From positions 146,519-210,518 of the forward strand of contig CAJJDN010000080.1 of the NCBI GenBank assembly GCA_905182985.1: a DNA stretch of 64,000 nucleotides, given 5' to 3'. Shown here piece after piece: positions 1-13,947 of the stretch. Numbering within the stretch: position 1 is the first letter of the stretch; every line of letters starts with the position of its first letter. Below the pieces are notes generated by a model. The model ran no database searches. It saw only the letters and a program-made list of their open reading frames with translations, and was not told where the DNA came from. The translations under genes were made by a program, and so were the position numbers. Source of the DNA: Paramecium sonneborni. Lineage: Eukaryota > Ciliophora > Oligohymenophorea > Peniculida > Parameciidae.

Positions 1-425
1 ATACAATATTTTAAAATACTATCTAAATTATAGTTCTCTTCTCCCATTTATAATGATTAAGCCTACTTAATTTATTATGATAATGACATATTTTATGTTT
101 AAAAAAATACTTCAACCTTTTTCTGTTGTTAATCATGCCACTTAATAAAAGTTTATTTCTAATCATCCAGAAAATTTACAACATTTTCAAAATCCTATTT
201 GTTTTTTGTTATAATTTCTTCGAGAATTTTTATTAGATTCTTTTTATTTTCTTTTGCTAGCTCTATTAATTATGCAAGTTTGTAAGGTTTATGACCCTTA
301 AATTAATCTAAATGTTTGCAGAAACATTCGAAACAACTCATTTTGTTATCTTTTTTTTTGATACATTCAGTCTGAATACAAATTACTTGTGCTTAATCAT
401 TTTAGCATATAGAACAGACAGACAT
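1..425 (-). CDS. Cys/His-rich zinc-binding N-terminus, 3' end off window
   Basis: Partial gene read leftward from the ATG at 425 and open to the left edge (about 141 codons, no intron seen). The first 50 residues hold Cys/His pairs: C-x2-C at residues 4-7, then further Cys residues and a C-x-C followed by H and a second H. This resembles the degenerate B-box-like zinc fold that starts many Paramecium proteins. A lysine/glutamine-rich helical stretch follows, probably a coiled coil. In this family the missing C-terminus is often WD40 repeats or a kinase, but nothing here shows which. Function unknown. The neighbour at 777 lies on the same strand, 350 bp upstream. Confidence 0.7.
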
Positions 426-776
426 TTATGAATAAGATTATTTATTAATGATAGAAATATAAAAAATCTTATTTTATATAATATAAGATTTTTAATTAAC
501 CTACTTTAAATTAATTATTAGATATAGTTTTTGAGGAATCAAAAAAATAAATAAATATCTATAAATCAAATAAAACATTAGTTAAATTCTTGAATGAGAA
601 TAAGTATAATATAAATTTATAAGAAACTATTGATTCCTTTTTGTAAAGTGTACAATAAAATATTGATTGTTTTATCTTTCCAATAAAAATTAAATATGAA
701 GAATATTTAAATATAACAGATGAGATTAAAAATGAAGTTTAAATTAAATTAGAATATTTATAGATAATAAATTTAT
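426..776. other. intergenic spacer
   Basis: About 350 bp of AT-rich sequence between two minus-strand genes. It should contain the promoter of the truncated gene at the left edge and the 3' end of the PAS gene. I see no RNA gene or repeat. Confidence 0.6.
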
Positions 777-3700
777 TCATAAATTTAAAAGTGTTCTCAT
801 AGTTCTTTCAAAAGTGTCGTCTGCAAATAAAGTTTAAGAAGGGACTAGGTAAACAAAATGTATAATAATTTAACTATTCTCATAAATAGAATTTCTAAAG
901 TAAGTTAGCATAATTATCATTATAAAGATTAAAAGAAGTAGATACATAATATTAAATATCTATTATTATTAATTAAAATGAATTACCTTTTGTTAATCAA
1001 CTAAATCAGTAGTTAATTGAATTAAATCGTTATAAAAGTAAGAATTAATTACATTAATAACTTCTGAGATCATGAATGCTCCCTCTAATTCATTTTATGT
1101 TGGAACTGCTCTATATGTAAAATTATTAATTGCCATATCAACTTCAATTAAATTTTAAATATAAATCAACATAGCTTTTAATCCATGTCTCATATTCTAA
1201 TTCATTATATTAGGACATAAATCTTTAGATTTCTCTATCAAATATTCAGGTAAGAATGTGCATAGATTTCCATCTTAAACATCCTCATAAAATTGGGCAA
1301 ATGAATCAGTCACTAACATCCTATAAAAAATATAAATATTTATTACTTTGAAAAATCAAAATCTTAAGAAGTATATTTTATAGTATTAGCTAATGATTCA
1401 TTTACATAAAACCACATTTTATTAAAATAAGCAGCATCTAAATACATGTAGTTTTTTCTACCATAAAGTACTTCTCTTTAAGCAAACATCAATGGAATAT
1501 CACCACCTAAATCACCAAGTTATTTTTTATATTATGATGTATAAGGATAATCTTTAAGATATCCTTAGAACTCTATAAAATTTATAACACTATTCAGAGT
1601 GACTATTCCGTATAGTATTATTGACAAAAACAAAAATCTATATATTGGTATTTTTTTTTTTTTTTGATATTTAGAAATTCTTTATCCTTTATCCAATTTC
1701 TCTTTTAAAAATTAATCCTCTTTTTCATCCATCTCTAAAGCATAATTAAATTTATATGAATTATCAGCCAGCAATTAATCCAATAATTATTTACATTTTT
1801 ATATTTCAGTCTATATAGCATCATTATCTGTATATTAACTTAATTATAAAAATAACATCAGTCTTTTATTTATAAAAAACTTTACATTACAATTTAACAA
1901 TATTATTAGAATTAATAATACTTACTCTAATATAAATAATGTTTTTAGTTCTCCTTCAAAGTTTTCTCCTCTATTTAAAGTTTATGTCAAAATATCTTAA
2001 TTTAATTGAGTCATAATGTCTCTCAAAATTGGATAATTCATAAAACTATAAAATATTTAAGGACTATCTGCTTTTACAGTTTTTTCATAAATATAATTCA
2101 TTTTTAAAATGTATTAAAAATTTAATAAAACAGAAATGGCAGTTCTAAGAGTCATATTATATTATTCTGATTTATAAGTATCTAAATAAGCATAAGATTC
2201 TATATATTTTGTTTAAAGCAAACTCTATAATTCTTATCGATTTAAAACAGATTTCAAATTTGAATTGAGTGAATCAAATCCTAAAACTAAATTAGAAGTT
2301 GCAAATTTCGATACAGAATTATATTCTGCTTAAGAAATAATTCCATTAGTTTTTTAAAAATTATAAGTCCATAAATTCCATCTTGTAACTAAAAACATAT
2401 CTAAAGGCTGAAAAAACAAATTCTTTATTTCCAATAAATTAATATCAACAGCAAAAGCTACCAAATTCAAACTTGTTAAATGCTAATAATTATTCAAATA
2501 ATTACAATTAAGATAAAACATCCCTACAAAATCACACTTAATATAAAAAGTAAAATGATTAATTGATGAAATCTTCTCAATGGTAAATGTTTATTAAATT
2601 TATTATAAAGATCATATTTTCTATAAAATTTAGAATTTCTCAACATTCTAATTGATGATACTTAAGATTAATCTTCCCTATCAAATATTTAATCTTTTTT
2701 TTATTCAATTCCTTTTTTATTTTTTTAATCATTCTCTAAAATTGGAAGTGATTAAATTGATTATCTCTTGCTCTCCTTTTAATCTTTAACAATTAATAGA
2801 TTTTCTGGTTCACATTTGGGTGTAGTAATCTAAAATTACAAAGTATCAATAGGAAAAACATTTTAAATAGTTTCATGATTAATTAATTTATTTTGAACAT
2901 TCTAAGTTCCTTTAACTTCTTCATCAATTAAATTATTCGCAGGTGATATAAGATCTCCTTCTTCAGCAATGCTAAGTTCTTTACTAGATTTTGATTAATG
3001 TGTCTTTGTTTCTTTCTTAGTAGAAGTTAAATTATTCTAATAAATTATTGATAAATTTTCCAATTAAATAATCATGTATATCATTTTATTTTCAAATGTC
3101 TTTAGGACAATATTTAAACTACAATAATATGAAATTTCTTCTTATAGATCTTCTATTAAAGATTTTTATTTATACTAATTTATTAATATATTTTCTAATT
3201 AACAACTACTTTTTATATCTAATATTTCAGGAAATATTTGAGTGATTTGCATGCCTTTAACAAAAATGTCTTAATATTTATTTGCTTAACTAATTTTATT
3301 TGTTATATTTGTTATAATATATTTTTCATTTACAATTATAGTCATATTCTATTATGGTATAGGAGTTAAGAGACAAATAAAATTTAATTCATCAGAATAT
3401 GATATATCAATTGCAAAATCTATAGAATCAATAAATTGACCATGATTTATATAATTTTCATTTTGTTGTCTAATAAATTTAGATTTACCAGTTCTAATAA
3501 AATCATTCACTATTTTATCATGCCATTCCTTTATACCATTTGGAATTAATTCAGGTAATGATTTATTACAAACATAAGATGGTGTATTACTTGATATTTT
3601 ACTAATTTATAATTGTTAATTATCATATTTAGTTATAATATAAAACATATGTCTATTTGTAACATATTCATTATAACATAACTCACTACTTTTTTTAGCA

Positions 3701-4935
3701 TGAATTATCATATCATTTGCTTCAAGTAAATCATTTAAAATTTCAGCATAAAAAAAACAAATTAATGCTTAAACCATACCATTAGGCTCTTCTAAATAAT
3801 AGTTATCTATTTCTTTTTTTAACTTAAGTAATGATTTTATATAAACATATAGTTATTAAAATTCATTGTTCTTCCAATTTTATAATAATTTTATTTTCCG
3901 TTATAATATTTTTTTTATATTATTCGATATTTTTATATTTTTTACATCATTCTTAATAAGTTTTTAAGCAACACCAAACAATCTTTCAGCTTGAGTTGTT
4001 AATTGAAAATCAAAATTTATCTAATCTACGCATTTCTTTAAAAGAATATTCCTTTTTACCTATCTTATAAATTATTCATCCTTTAGTTTATTTAATATTA
4101 AAAAACACTCATAAAATTTTCTTTATTATAATAATATAGAGGCATTAATAATTTAATCCTCACAAAATACATAATCAGATAACTTGATTGTTGTTAATAT
4201 TTTAAACAAAAATGGAATAATTATTATTGTGAAAGAATTCTCATATTGAATAAATTAAATTATTCCAGCATATAATGTTATTAGTTAAACTGAGATCATT
4301 ACTAATCTAATAATGGAATTTCTTTAATTTTTAATCAATATTAAATCTAAACTTGATGCTACAGAATTTATCATAGCTATAATTTGAAGAATTCTAATCT
4401 CATATTGTAATTTATAAAAAAGCATAAGCAAAATGTTTAAAATTGACTTAATTACATAAAAAAATGTAATTTCTGTTCTCTAAAAGTTTTTTGTTTCTAT
4501 ATTCAATGTTCCTTAAACACATAAGATATCAAAAACCTAAAAGCTTATTATAATTGCACCAATGATGTATCCTTAAATATTATCAAATTACTCAATAACG
4601 AAATTCAATAATCCCACATTCATCAAAGAATTTATTAAACTAATAATGCTTCTTCCAATGAGATTTGATTTTACTAAATAAAATAAGTGAAGTAGCATAA
4701 ATAATATACCAATAATATAAAAGTAAGGTATTTGAATTATTATTGAAGGTCTTGCTACTAAAGCTAAAATGTATAACCAAGATGAATGATTCTTATAATA
4801 TATGTAAGATAAGTTTAAGAAAGAGGATAAAATTAAGAAAGTATTAGTAAAACCTTCTGGCAATTTATAAGCTTAGTCATCGTATTCTATGTATTTGTTT
4901 AGTATTTTTGATACTAATTTATTGAAAATGATCAT
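777..4935 (-). CDS. PAS-type multi-spanning membrane protein (TmcB/TmcC-like), copy 1
   Basis: A large protein of about 1,370 aa that begins at the ATG at 4935 and ends at TGA 777-779. The N-terminal third carries several hydrophobic segments, such as the stretch around 4600-4860. Around 3400-3750 there is a PAS-like segment with the pattern LPELIPNGIKEWH, the counterpart of the PAS region in the 35-41 kb gene. A late hydrophobic segment (about 1590-1640) follows a lysine run, and another hydrophobic segment sits just before the C-terminus. This layout matches the ciliate TmcB/TmcC-like PAS membrane proteins, which are probably sensory receptors; the ligand is unknown. One clear 26-nt intron lies at 1321-1346, and at least one more is needed to keep frame (candidate near 1850-1930). 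A 15-A run on the coding strand stays in frame and gives lysines. The next gene is a tandem paralogue. Confidence 0.8.
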
Positions 4936-5137
4936 TCTTTTATAAATTAATGGGGAAAAAATGATTGAAAATCATCTTTAAAGTATCCTCATTAGTACTC
5001 TAGATCAAATTTTAAATATTTTTTAAATAATCATACGCATTAATCTTAACTATATTAATTTATTTATTGTAAATATTTTTATAAAAAAATGAGCATAAAA
5101 TTTAAATTATTAAATTATAAGATAACCTATGATAATA

Positions 5138-8100
5138 TCAACTCTAATTTAAAAAGCTTCTCAAAATTCTTTCAAACAGATCATTAGTGTAAAGAGAATA
5201 AGTAGGTATAATTTATACAAATTGCACAATTTACTTAGAATTATTTATAAATATAATTGCTAATTTTGGAGTCCATATCAAAATTATTAATATGACTAAT
5301 ATTATGTAACAAATATTTATTGTCTATTTAATAATTAATTTAAGATTTTTACATACAAAATTTCGGCTAATTAATTAGTCAGATCTTTTAAATCCTAAAC
5401 AAATTAATTGTTAAAATCTTTAATGATTTATGATAAAATAAAAACACCATCTAATTCATTATATACAATTGTTAATCTTTTAGTAAACTTATTAATTTCA
5501 ATCTCTTTTGCAATCAAATTTTCAGCATAAAGTAAAACTGCCTTTAAACCTAATTACATATTTTAATTAAAAATTTAGGGACAGATTAATTAACTTTTTA
5601 CCTATAAGTTAATGGGTATAAAGTTACACAAATTTGATCCTTATAATTGTTCATAATAATCTTCAAATTATTTTGTAACTAAAATTCTATATTAGAATTC
5701 AATAATACTTGGAAAAATCTTTTTAAATTGAATCAAATTTTGCAGTGTTATTCAAAGCTAATATTATTCTTTAGTATACATTCTCAAAATCTTCTTATGT
5801 CAAATAAAACAATCTTTTTCTCTCATATAAAATTTCACGTTAAGCAAACATGCAAGGAAAATCAACTCCTAAATTTGCAAATCCTTCTAAATAAATTGCC
5901 GTTTCAGGATATTTTTATAAAAAATTTTTTTGTAAAAAGTAAGTTATAAAATGATTGAAAGAAAATAAAATGTAAATAGTTGATAAAAACAAACAATATT
6001 TAAAAAACGAATTACTTGAAATTTTTTTAAATTTAATTTTTGCCTAAACCTCAAAGTGTTAAACTTATTAAAATTATTATTCTTTTAATTCCATATTTAA
6101 TTTATAACAAAATTTAAATGAATTATCTAATTTAAGCTAATTTAGAAATATTTAATATTTTTTTATTTCAAATTCTAACTCTCTCTCATCAACATATTAC
6201 TTTAAATTAATACATTATATAAGTCTTTTATCAATAATTTAATGAAGAATCAATATTAAAAGTAAAAAGAATAAAAGTAGAATTTAATTAACAGCTAAAA
6301 TGGTTTCAACTTGGGTTTGAATTAAATTTGCTCTTATTAATGTTTCTGATATTACGTCAAGATTGAGTTATTAAGCAATATCATTTAATACCTTATAATT
6401 CTTATAACTATAAAAAACTTGTGGAGTATCAATACCTACCGTTTTTTCAATTTTATAATTCATTTTAAGTGTATATTAAAAATTTAATAGAACTTAAATA
6501 GCTGTTCTTAAAGTCATATTATACTATTCATTTTTATATGTATCTAAGTATTAATAAGCATTAAAATATTTCATTTATAATAATGCCTGTAATTCTTTTT
6601 TGAACAATATGGATTGAATATTTTAATTTAATTAATCATAACCTAAATCTAAATTAGACAAGGCAAAACTGGTTCTATTTGTATATTCTTCTAATGTAAT
6701 TTATTTTTCATTTAGTTGATTTTTATAATTAAATAATGTCCATCTGGTTACTAAAAATAATTCCATTGGTTAAAATATTAAATTTTTAATTTCTAATAAA
6801 TTGACATCCTCTGCTAATGTTACCAATGCCATACTTGTTAATTGCTAAATATAAATGTTTTAAATACAATAATCATGAAAATCAATTGACAGAAGCATAA
6901 CAAAAACATGATCACAATGATTAATTTGTGTAATCTACTATATGGAATAAATTAAAGAAATTTATTATAAAGTTCATATTTTCGATAAAATTTTGAATTT
7001 CTAAATTATTTTAATGAAGAAACTTAAGATTAAACATCCATAAATTATGCTTATTGTTCTTCTTAAAATTAAGATTTTTTAAATTAAGATTTGAATCTTT
7101 TTGCAACTCTTTTAAAACGAACTAAAGATACTTCTTCATCTCGTGGTGTAAAAATTTGTTATTAAACTACAGTTTTTTCATCTATATATATATAATTTTG
7201 CAACATTATCTTATCATTAGAATCTTCAGAAAATTCATAAGGATTAATAACCATATTATTTTCTAATTCTAATGGAATCATTTCAAATGAATCATTTTGT
7301 ACAAATTAATCTTATGTGAATTCATCATTTTTTTTTATTAATTATTTCTTAAAATTATCAAATTAAAGGATCATATAAATCATTTTATTATTGCTTAGCT
7401 TAACAGTAATATTAACATCACAATAATAATTCATTTCAGCTTTTTTATCAGTTACTTATTTAGAACTTAAAATTTGATCTGATTATATTACTATCATATT
7501 TTCTAAATAACAGTTTTATGTAATTTGAGTTACAGAAGGCATAAATTTATCAAGTTATTAGCCTATTTAAAAATATTTGCTTAAATTGACAAAATCACTA
7601 AAATCTGCACTCATTGATGTAATTAAGTAATTTTGATTTATAATGACTGTTTTAGTTTACATAAGTGTTGGTTAGAATAAGCAAATAAAGTTAACTTCAT
7701 CAATATAAATAATATCGATAGCAAATTAAACATTTTCAATATAATTTTCATTGGCAATATAATTGTTATTTAAATTTCTCACATATTTTGATTGACCATC
7801 AATAAGAAATTAATCTACTAATTAAGAATGCCATTCTCTAATTCCTAAAGGAATGAGATCATCAAGGTTTTTATTACAAAAAGTTTTTGGAGCGTTGCTT
7901 GATAGAGATTTAATGATCAATTTATTATTTTAATAATTAGCAACTAAATAAATTAACTTAGATAACATTGAATCATTAAATTTAATTTAAGTTTCTTAAG
8001 ATGTTGAAAAACTACTTTAAATTTATTAAGCTTTAAGCAAATCATTAATAATTTCAGAATAAAAGAAAACTTATAATGATTAGATCATCATGCTATTTTA

Positions 8101-9237
8101 TTAACTACGATATTGTTCTAATTACCTTCTTATTGAATTAATTTTATTAGTATAATGCAACAATTATTTAAAATCAATATCTTTAAAATGTTAAAGTAAA
8201 AATAATTTGTTTTCAATCAAAATATTTAATTAATTAGACATATAAATATTTCTTTCATCATTTTTCATTAATTGTTAACACACACCCTTTAAAGTTTAAT
8301 TTGGTTTTTAGATTTTAAGAATAATTTAGTCAATACACAATTTCATTAATTGATTACATTTTACTCTTTTCATAATCCCTAAATTGTTTTAGTTATTTAA
8401 AATAGTAAAACTTTAAAAAACTAATCCTTTTTCTAATAATAAGGAAGCCTATAGAATAGGTTCATCAATTTAATGATTAGAAAATTATAATTAAAGTATA
8501 ATTTTTAGTAATAAAGGTAATAAAACTAATGTTTATAAATGTTAATAATTAATAATATGGATAATTCCAAATACAATTGTTGTTAAATGAGAAAATGCAA
8601 CCACTTTTCTAATGATTCTATTTCTATAATTGTTATGTAAAATAATAAAAGCCAACTAAAAGCATGATTTAATTAAAGCTAATATTTATAACACTATATA
8701 ATGAAATTGAAATAACTAAAAATAAATCAGCAGAATATTTAATATAAAATCTACGATATTTAAGTAATTAGAGTAAGGGACTTAAAAATTAATGGTATTA
8801 ACAGTTAGTGTTCCTTATACTAATAAAACATCTAAAAATTATTATAAGGTTATTAATAATCCAACAATAATTCCTAATTAACCATTCATTTGCTCGAGTA
8901 CGAAATTGAACAATGCAGTTTTCAAAAATGCATTAAATAAACTAGTCAGTGAAGCTCCATAGAAATTTTGATTAAATAAAAATACAAGCCACAAAATAAT
9001 AAATCCGAGCATAATATAATCTAAATATGCAATCTTAATTATCAATTGAGGTCTTGCAATAAGTACAAATATGTAGATCCATGATTTTTTATTCATTTAG
9101 TAGAGATATGATATGTTTATTAAGGAATGTTACAACAATAAAATATTAACTAAATGTTCAGGCAGAGGGTAAGCTTTGTTTTCAAAATCTAATAAGTGGG
9201 CAAGAAATTTCAAAATAAATTAGTTTTTCTTAAACAT
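5138..9237 (-). CDS. PAS-type multi-spanning membrane protein (TmcB/TmcC-like), copy 2
   Basis: A tandem paralogue of the gene on its 3' side; the two are 202 bp apart. It starts at the ATG at 9237 and stops at TGA 5138-5140. Start and end align with copy 1: both begin with a short basic helix and a Leu-Pro-Glu motif followed by membrane segments, and both end with an aromatic/hydrophobic segment and a Phe-Glu-Arg motif close to the stop. The middle is divergent but has the same order of parts. Introns were not all resolved, so internal exon limits are approximate. Probable membrane sensor of unknown ligand. The divergence suggests an old tandem duplication and not an assembly error. Confidence 0.75.
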
Positions 9238-9355
9238 ATTAATAAAGCAATATTGATTAACTCAATTTATAAACAATAAATCGTAAGTAATATTTCTAGG
9301 CATTTTAAAAATGTTAAATTAAGTTTTATTATAAAATTATGTAAATTTAATGAAT

Positions 9356-10365
9356 TCATTCTTCAGTTTACGTTCCCTACTGTTCTTCATTAATTATTTC
9401 TTCTTTATGTTCGATACTATTTTGTGTTTATTAATTTTATTGTAAAATTTCCTCTTATTTCTTATTTATTAAATGATATAACATACATTATTTTATGTAT
9501 TTGACTGTTCAGCAAGTATCTATGTATTATTTAAGGAATGAAAAGTTTTCGCAAATTAATCAGGTTATAATCTTGTAGCAGCAATCAATTTTCCTTTTAC
9601 ATCTTTCTCTCTTTATTATGTTGCTTATAATTTTTGAACCATTTATAATTCCTCTATCTCTAATTATTTAATATGTTTTTCTCTTTCTTCATTTTCTTAA
9701 ATAGTTTTAACTTTTTCTTTATCGTTCTCTTATTTTATTTTGCTTCTTTTTTCATTTAATTTTTCTCGAATTATTACTTCAGATAAATTTTACTCTTGCT
9801 TTCTTAAAGCTGCCTTTAATTTTTAATTTTCATGCCATTTTTTTTATTCCTCTATAAACTTAAATTATTCATATTATAAAAGTTTTCTATAATTTTATGC
9901 TTCATTATGCTTATATTATCTAAACTCTTGTTTAACTTTTTTCAACTAATTTCTTTCAATTGTTGTTTTTATGTAGAGTTCTTTATTTCTTTCATTTCCA
10001 ATAGATTATTCTGTCAATTCTTTTGAATCGTTTTATGAATTTCTATAATAAAGTGCATTTTTTTATATTTTTTGTTGTTTCTATATAATCTAATTATTTA
10101 TTACTTTTAGCTATGCAGCTACTTTTTATTGATAAACTTCAGAAGTTAATTATTCTGTTTATTATATTCTTTTAACCAATTTCCCTTCTTCATTTCTAAG
10201 TTATCTAATTCTATTTTCTACACTCTATGCTTATAATTCTAATTCTTTTTTTCTTCTTTTTACTTCATTTAATGTTATATCTTCAGAATGATGAATTGAA
10301 TGAAGTTATTAACTCTAAGATATCCTGGGTAACATTTAATAAAATAATTATAATTGAAAATTCAT
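9356..10365 (-). CDS. coiled-coil protein, 327 aa
   Basis: Begins at the ATG at 10365 and ends at TGA 9356-9358. One 26-nt GT...AG intron near the 3' end (about 9443-9468) brings the exon sum to 328 codons. The protein is almost entirely charged and Gln-rich, with heptad-like spacing from about residue 30 to 260, so a long coiled coil is expected. Near the C-terminus is a less charged segment with a Leu-Gln-Pro-Asp-Gln-Phe motif, followed by an acidic tail. No catalytic motif or membrane segment is visible. A ciliary, basal-body or cortical structural role is plausible because Paramecium has many such proteins, but nothing in the sequence proves it. Confidence 0.75.
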
Positions 10366-10661
10366 TCTTTTAAGAAAAACACTAATTTTATAAGCAAAAA
10401 AATATTAATAAAAAGTTCGTTGAGATGAAAAACAACTTATCAACAAAACATTTTCCATAAGGACACTTTTTTAAATTTCTGCTTAATTTTTAAATAAATT
10501 AATCCTAATTATTTGTTAAACTCTATGAAACTATCTATATTAACAATAATGTAATTTTAAATAAAATTTGTTTATTAGACAACAAATGCAGAATTAGGTT
10601 TGTCAAAATAAGTTTGATTAAAAGTAATTAATGTAAATAAGAATCCTCTCATTTATATATT

Positions 10662-11123
10662 ATGCCAAAGAAAGATAAAATATATAAGTAATAATTTAAA
10701 TAATATAATTTTAGAAATAGAAGAAGATATTTTCCTTCAAGAAAAAAAAGCAAAAAAGACTTCTTAACACATTCATTAGATTTTATTAAACAAAATTACG
10801 TTGAAAGAGATTGTTAATTTATTCATTTTCACAAAATAACAAGTTAAGGTAGTGTTTATATGAGACTTTAAGTTTCTGTATCTTTAACAAGAGTATAAGA
10901 AAATGAAGTAGCTTATAGAATATTCTAATAAAGAAAACTTAATATATAATTTATAAAATAGAAAGTAATTCTATTATTGGTAAAGGATTACCAAACTCAT
11001 ATAAAAAATGGAATAAAATATAATCTTAATAAGAAGTCTCTTAATGATCAAATTATATTTTAAGTATATAAACTTTAGAATAAGGATTTAAATAGTAGAA
11101 AGAAGTGGGATATTTAATTATGA
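10662..11123 (+). CDS. small basic protein, 153 aa, unknown
   Basis: A single uninterrupted frame from the ATG at 10662 to TGA at 11121-11123 (462 nt). The first 30 residues are very rich in Lys and Arg, including an RNRRR cluster, which could be a nuclear or RNA-binding signal. The rest is hydrophilic with no membrane segment. Glutamines use TAA, TAG and CAA, as in neighbouring genes, which supports real coding. It diverges from the coiled-coil gene on the minus strand, with about 300 bp between the two starts. I do not recognise the family. The lack of an intron and the modest length leave some doubt. Confidence 0.5.
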
Positions 11124-11220
11124 TTAGTTTTAATTATTTTGTATAAAACAATTAGTATTTAAATACATATTATTATTTGTCATCTAGGTTTTCTAAATAT
11201 TATAATATATTAATTAAATT

Positions 11221-13596
11221 ATGCATAATTTTCTGTTTGGAAATAGACTATCAACTTACTCTCCCTTTAGTCCTTTTGGTTCTTCTAAAAACTCTAAACC
11301 AGGCATAATAACAAAGATTAAAAACAAGATATAAGATTTGTTTCAACCTTCTATCAACCCATCAAGCACAATTTAACGGATACAATGCTATAATGAATTA
11401 AATTTAGAAAAAGAACTATCTCATTAATTTAAAAATAATCTTGTAATTGTAGATCATATTCTACCCAATAATCAGACTTCAAAACGCAAGTCTTTATATC
11501 CCTTTGATTTATATTTACAGGAACTTATTCAAAAACAAAATTAAATATCTGAAGAACCCATTATTAACTAGGCTATTAAACTAAAAGATTAACAACCTTA
11601 TCTTAGCTAAACCAAGAAACAAATGAAATTTAAAAAAAATCATGCTAAAATTCAAAAACCTAGAAAAATGGAAGGTAATTTTTGTTTCTATTAACATATA
11701 GCCAACTCATCATTAAGAGACTTAGAATTTAATAAAAAATCTTAGGATTTTAATGTTGAATTAAATTAAGAAAATTCTACAAGTTTTCAATCCAATTAAT
11801 CAATTAAAAAAATCAAATTCTAAGAAAACTGTATTGAAACAGCTAGTCCTTCTTACAATTAAAAAGGTTAGAAAAAGCAATAAATGTCTTAAATAAATTA
11901 ATTTGAAATTTAATCTTTTGCTAACATTAAATAAAATTAACAATTTAGTTGTCAATAATTAAATGATAAAAAAAAAAGAAATTCTGAAACTTAAAATAGA
12001 TTATCTTGTAAATTCAAATAATTTATTTAAGAAAATTAATATTTTTCAAGTTCTACTGGTACTAATACTAAAGGAGAACCTTAAGAGGCTTTATTCAATA
12101 TGGAACATATTTCCTTTTCTTAAGAGTCAGATTCCTCAATATCTGAAGAATAATGCTAAATCGAAAATGATTCATTTGAAATTAAAAATAAGCTTTTTTC
12201 TATTTTTCATCCTGATCATGAAAAATAAAGATTTTCAGATGTGCAATAGGAATAAGAACAAATTAAATACTCTAATGAACTTAAAAATAATTAAAATTTA
12301 AGTTAAAATAAATAATCAATAGACAATTTAGAAAAACAAAACAAAATTAATAAATAAAGAAATCTTAAATTAGATTCAGATATAATCAGTTTATAAATTT
12401 CATGCATTCGTTAAAACTAAAATGAATCTAATTAACAATTTAAAGTTATTTCTGAAATCTAATAAGAATAATAAGAATTTATTACATAAGAAAAGTAAGA
12501 TAATAAATAAAATGATGATTCTAATAATAATTATAGATATGATAACATTATTATATCGAATGCTTAATAATGTATGATAGAAAATAATTAATCTATATAA
12601 GAAAATAATGATAAACTAAATTAAGATGCAATGGTTGAATAAAGAAATTAAAACTAATTGTGTAATAAATAACTAGATGATAAACTTGATAGTTCTTAAT
12701 CTTAAAATACATTAATGTCGATGAATTATGAAAGTCCACCAAAAGTTTCAAAAATAATTTAAGAGTATGATTAATAAAAAGATTTAAGCCGAAAGAATAA
12801 TTAACTATAAAAATAAAATAATCCATTTTTAGATACTGGTTCTCATATTGATTCTAATTAAGTAAGTTAATATTTTTTGTCAGGCCTATTAATAGGAAAT
12901 TCATAGTTTTTTTAACAATAATAACAAAATATTAGAAATTAAAATCATACAGATTTATTTAAAATGCCAACAAATAATTAACTTTTCAAATTTAATGTAC
13001 TTTCTGATATTTAAACTTATTAAACATAACCTTAGAATTTATTTAATGAATAGAACATAATCTAAAAGAATAATTAATGCTTAATTTATGAGTAAATGGA
13101 AACTATAGATTAAATTCCATTAAATGATTAATTTAATTATAGTTAACAAAATATTTACCATCAACCAATATCAAATTACTATTAACCAAACTTTGAACAA
13201 AACTATTAATCCCAATCTGATGCCTTTTAGTAATCTTAATCAAGTAATCCATGGAACAGTTACCAAGCACCTCTTTAGTAATAAAACCTTTTTCCGTAAA
13301 TGCAGTAATCTTCATATCAAATATCAAGCATTAACCTATTTCAATCAAATTCATCAATACCAAATTCCAATTCTAATTGCACTTAAGAAAGCAGAATAAA
13401 TCATATTTATACTAAACAGGATGTACTTTCGTTATTTTCAGAGACAAATAAAAAAAAAGATCAAAGTAATTTATATAACATACCTCTAGATTTATTTGTT
13501 ATTGATTCTATCTAAAGTAGTAATTCATAATCATAAAATTTAAATAATAGCTTTAATAAGGGATACAGAAAAAAACAACGCATTAATATTGATTGA
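11221..13596 (+). CDS. Gln/Asn-rich low-complexity protein, 791 aa
   Basis: One intronless frame of 792 codons from the ATG at 11221 to TGA at 13594-13596. The first 40 residues are rich in Ser, Pro, Phe and Gly, followed by a short basic amphipathic helix. The bulk is dominated by Gln, Asn, Ser and Lys, with many glutamines from TAA/TAG. The C-terminal 12 residues are basic (KGYRKKQR...), a possible nuclear signal. A terminal basic tail and scattered Phe-Gly and Phe-Phe-Gln patches faintly recall nucleoporins, but this is weak. It could equally be a disordered scaffold of RNA granules. No fold or catalytic site is visible. It follows the 153-aa gene on the same strand after 97 bp. Confidence 0.65.
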
Positions 13597-13947
13597 AATG
13601 GTTTTGAATATTGAAAATATATTATATATATGCATCATAAATCACTTTTATACAAATTTGTTTAATTAAGAATCAATGATATAAAAAATCAAATTCTTTT
13701 AGAAATCAAACATTCCTTCATTTTATTATAAATATAATTATCCCATTTCACTATTAATTAAGATAAAGTTTGAATCTATTTTTTTGTTTTAATATTCTTT
13801 TTCAAAATAGCAAACAATTTTTTATTTTCTGAGTCAGAATAATAAATTGAGTAATTTTACAATTAAAATTAACTTTCTTAATTTATAGTTTAGATCATTT
13901 AGTTAAGTAAATAGTTATGAAACATTTTAATTATAAAATATAATAAA
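13597..13947. other. intergenic spacer
   Basis: About 350 bp of AT-rich sequence between two plus-strand genes. It presumably holds the terminator of the Gln/Asn-rich gene and the promoter of the Tudor gene. Nothing else is recognised. Confidence 0.6.

Noticed and set aside
1651..1665. Run of 15 T as a possible frameshift in the first PAS gene
   Set aside because: On the coding strand it gives lysine codons and the frame continues into a membrane segment, so no error is needed.
13133..13327. Short minus-strand frame opposite the Gln/Asn-rich gene
   Set aside because: It is a standard-code shadow of a 791-codon ciliate-code frame on the other strand.
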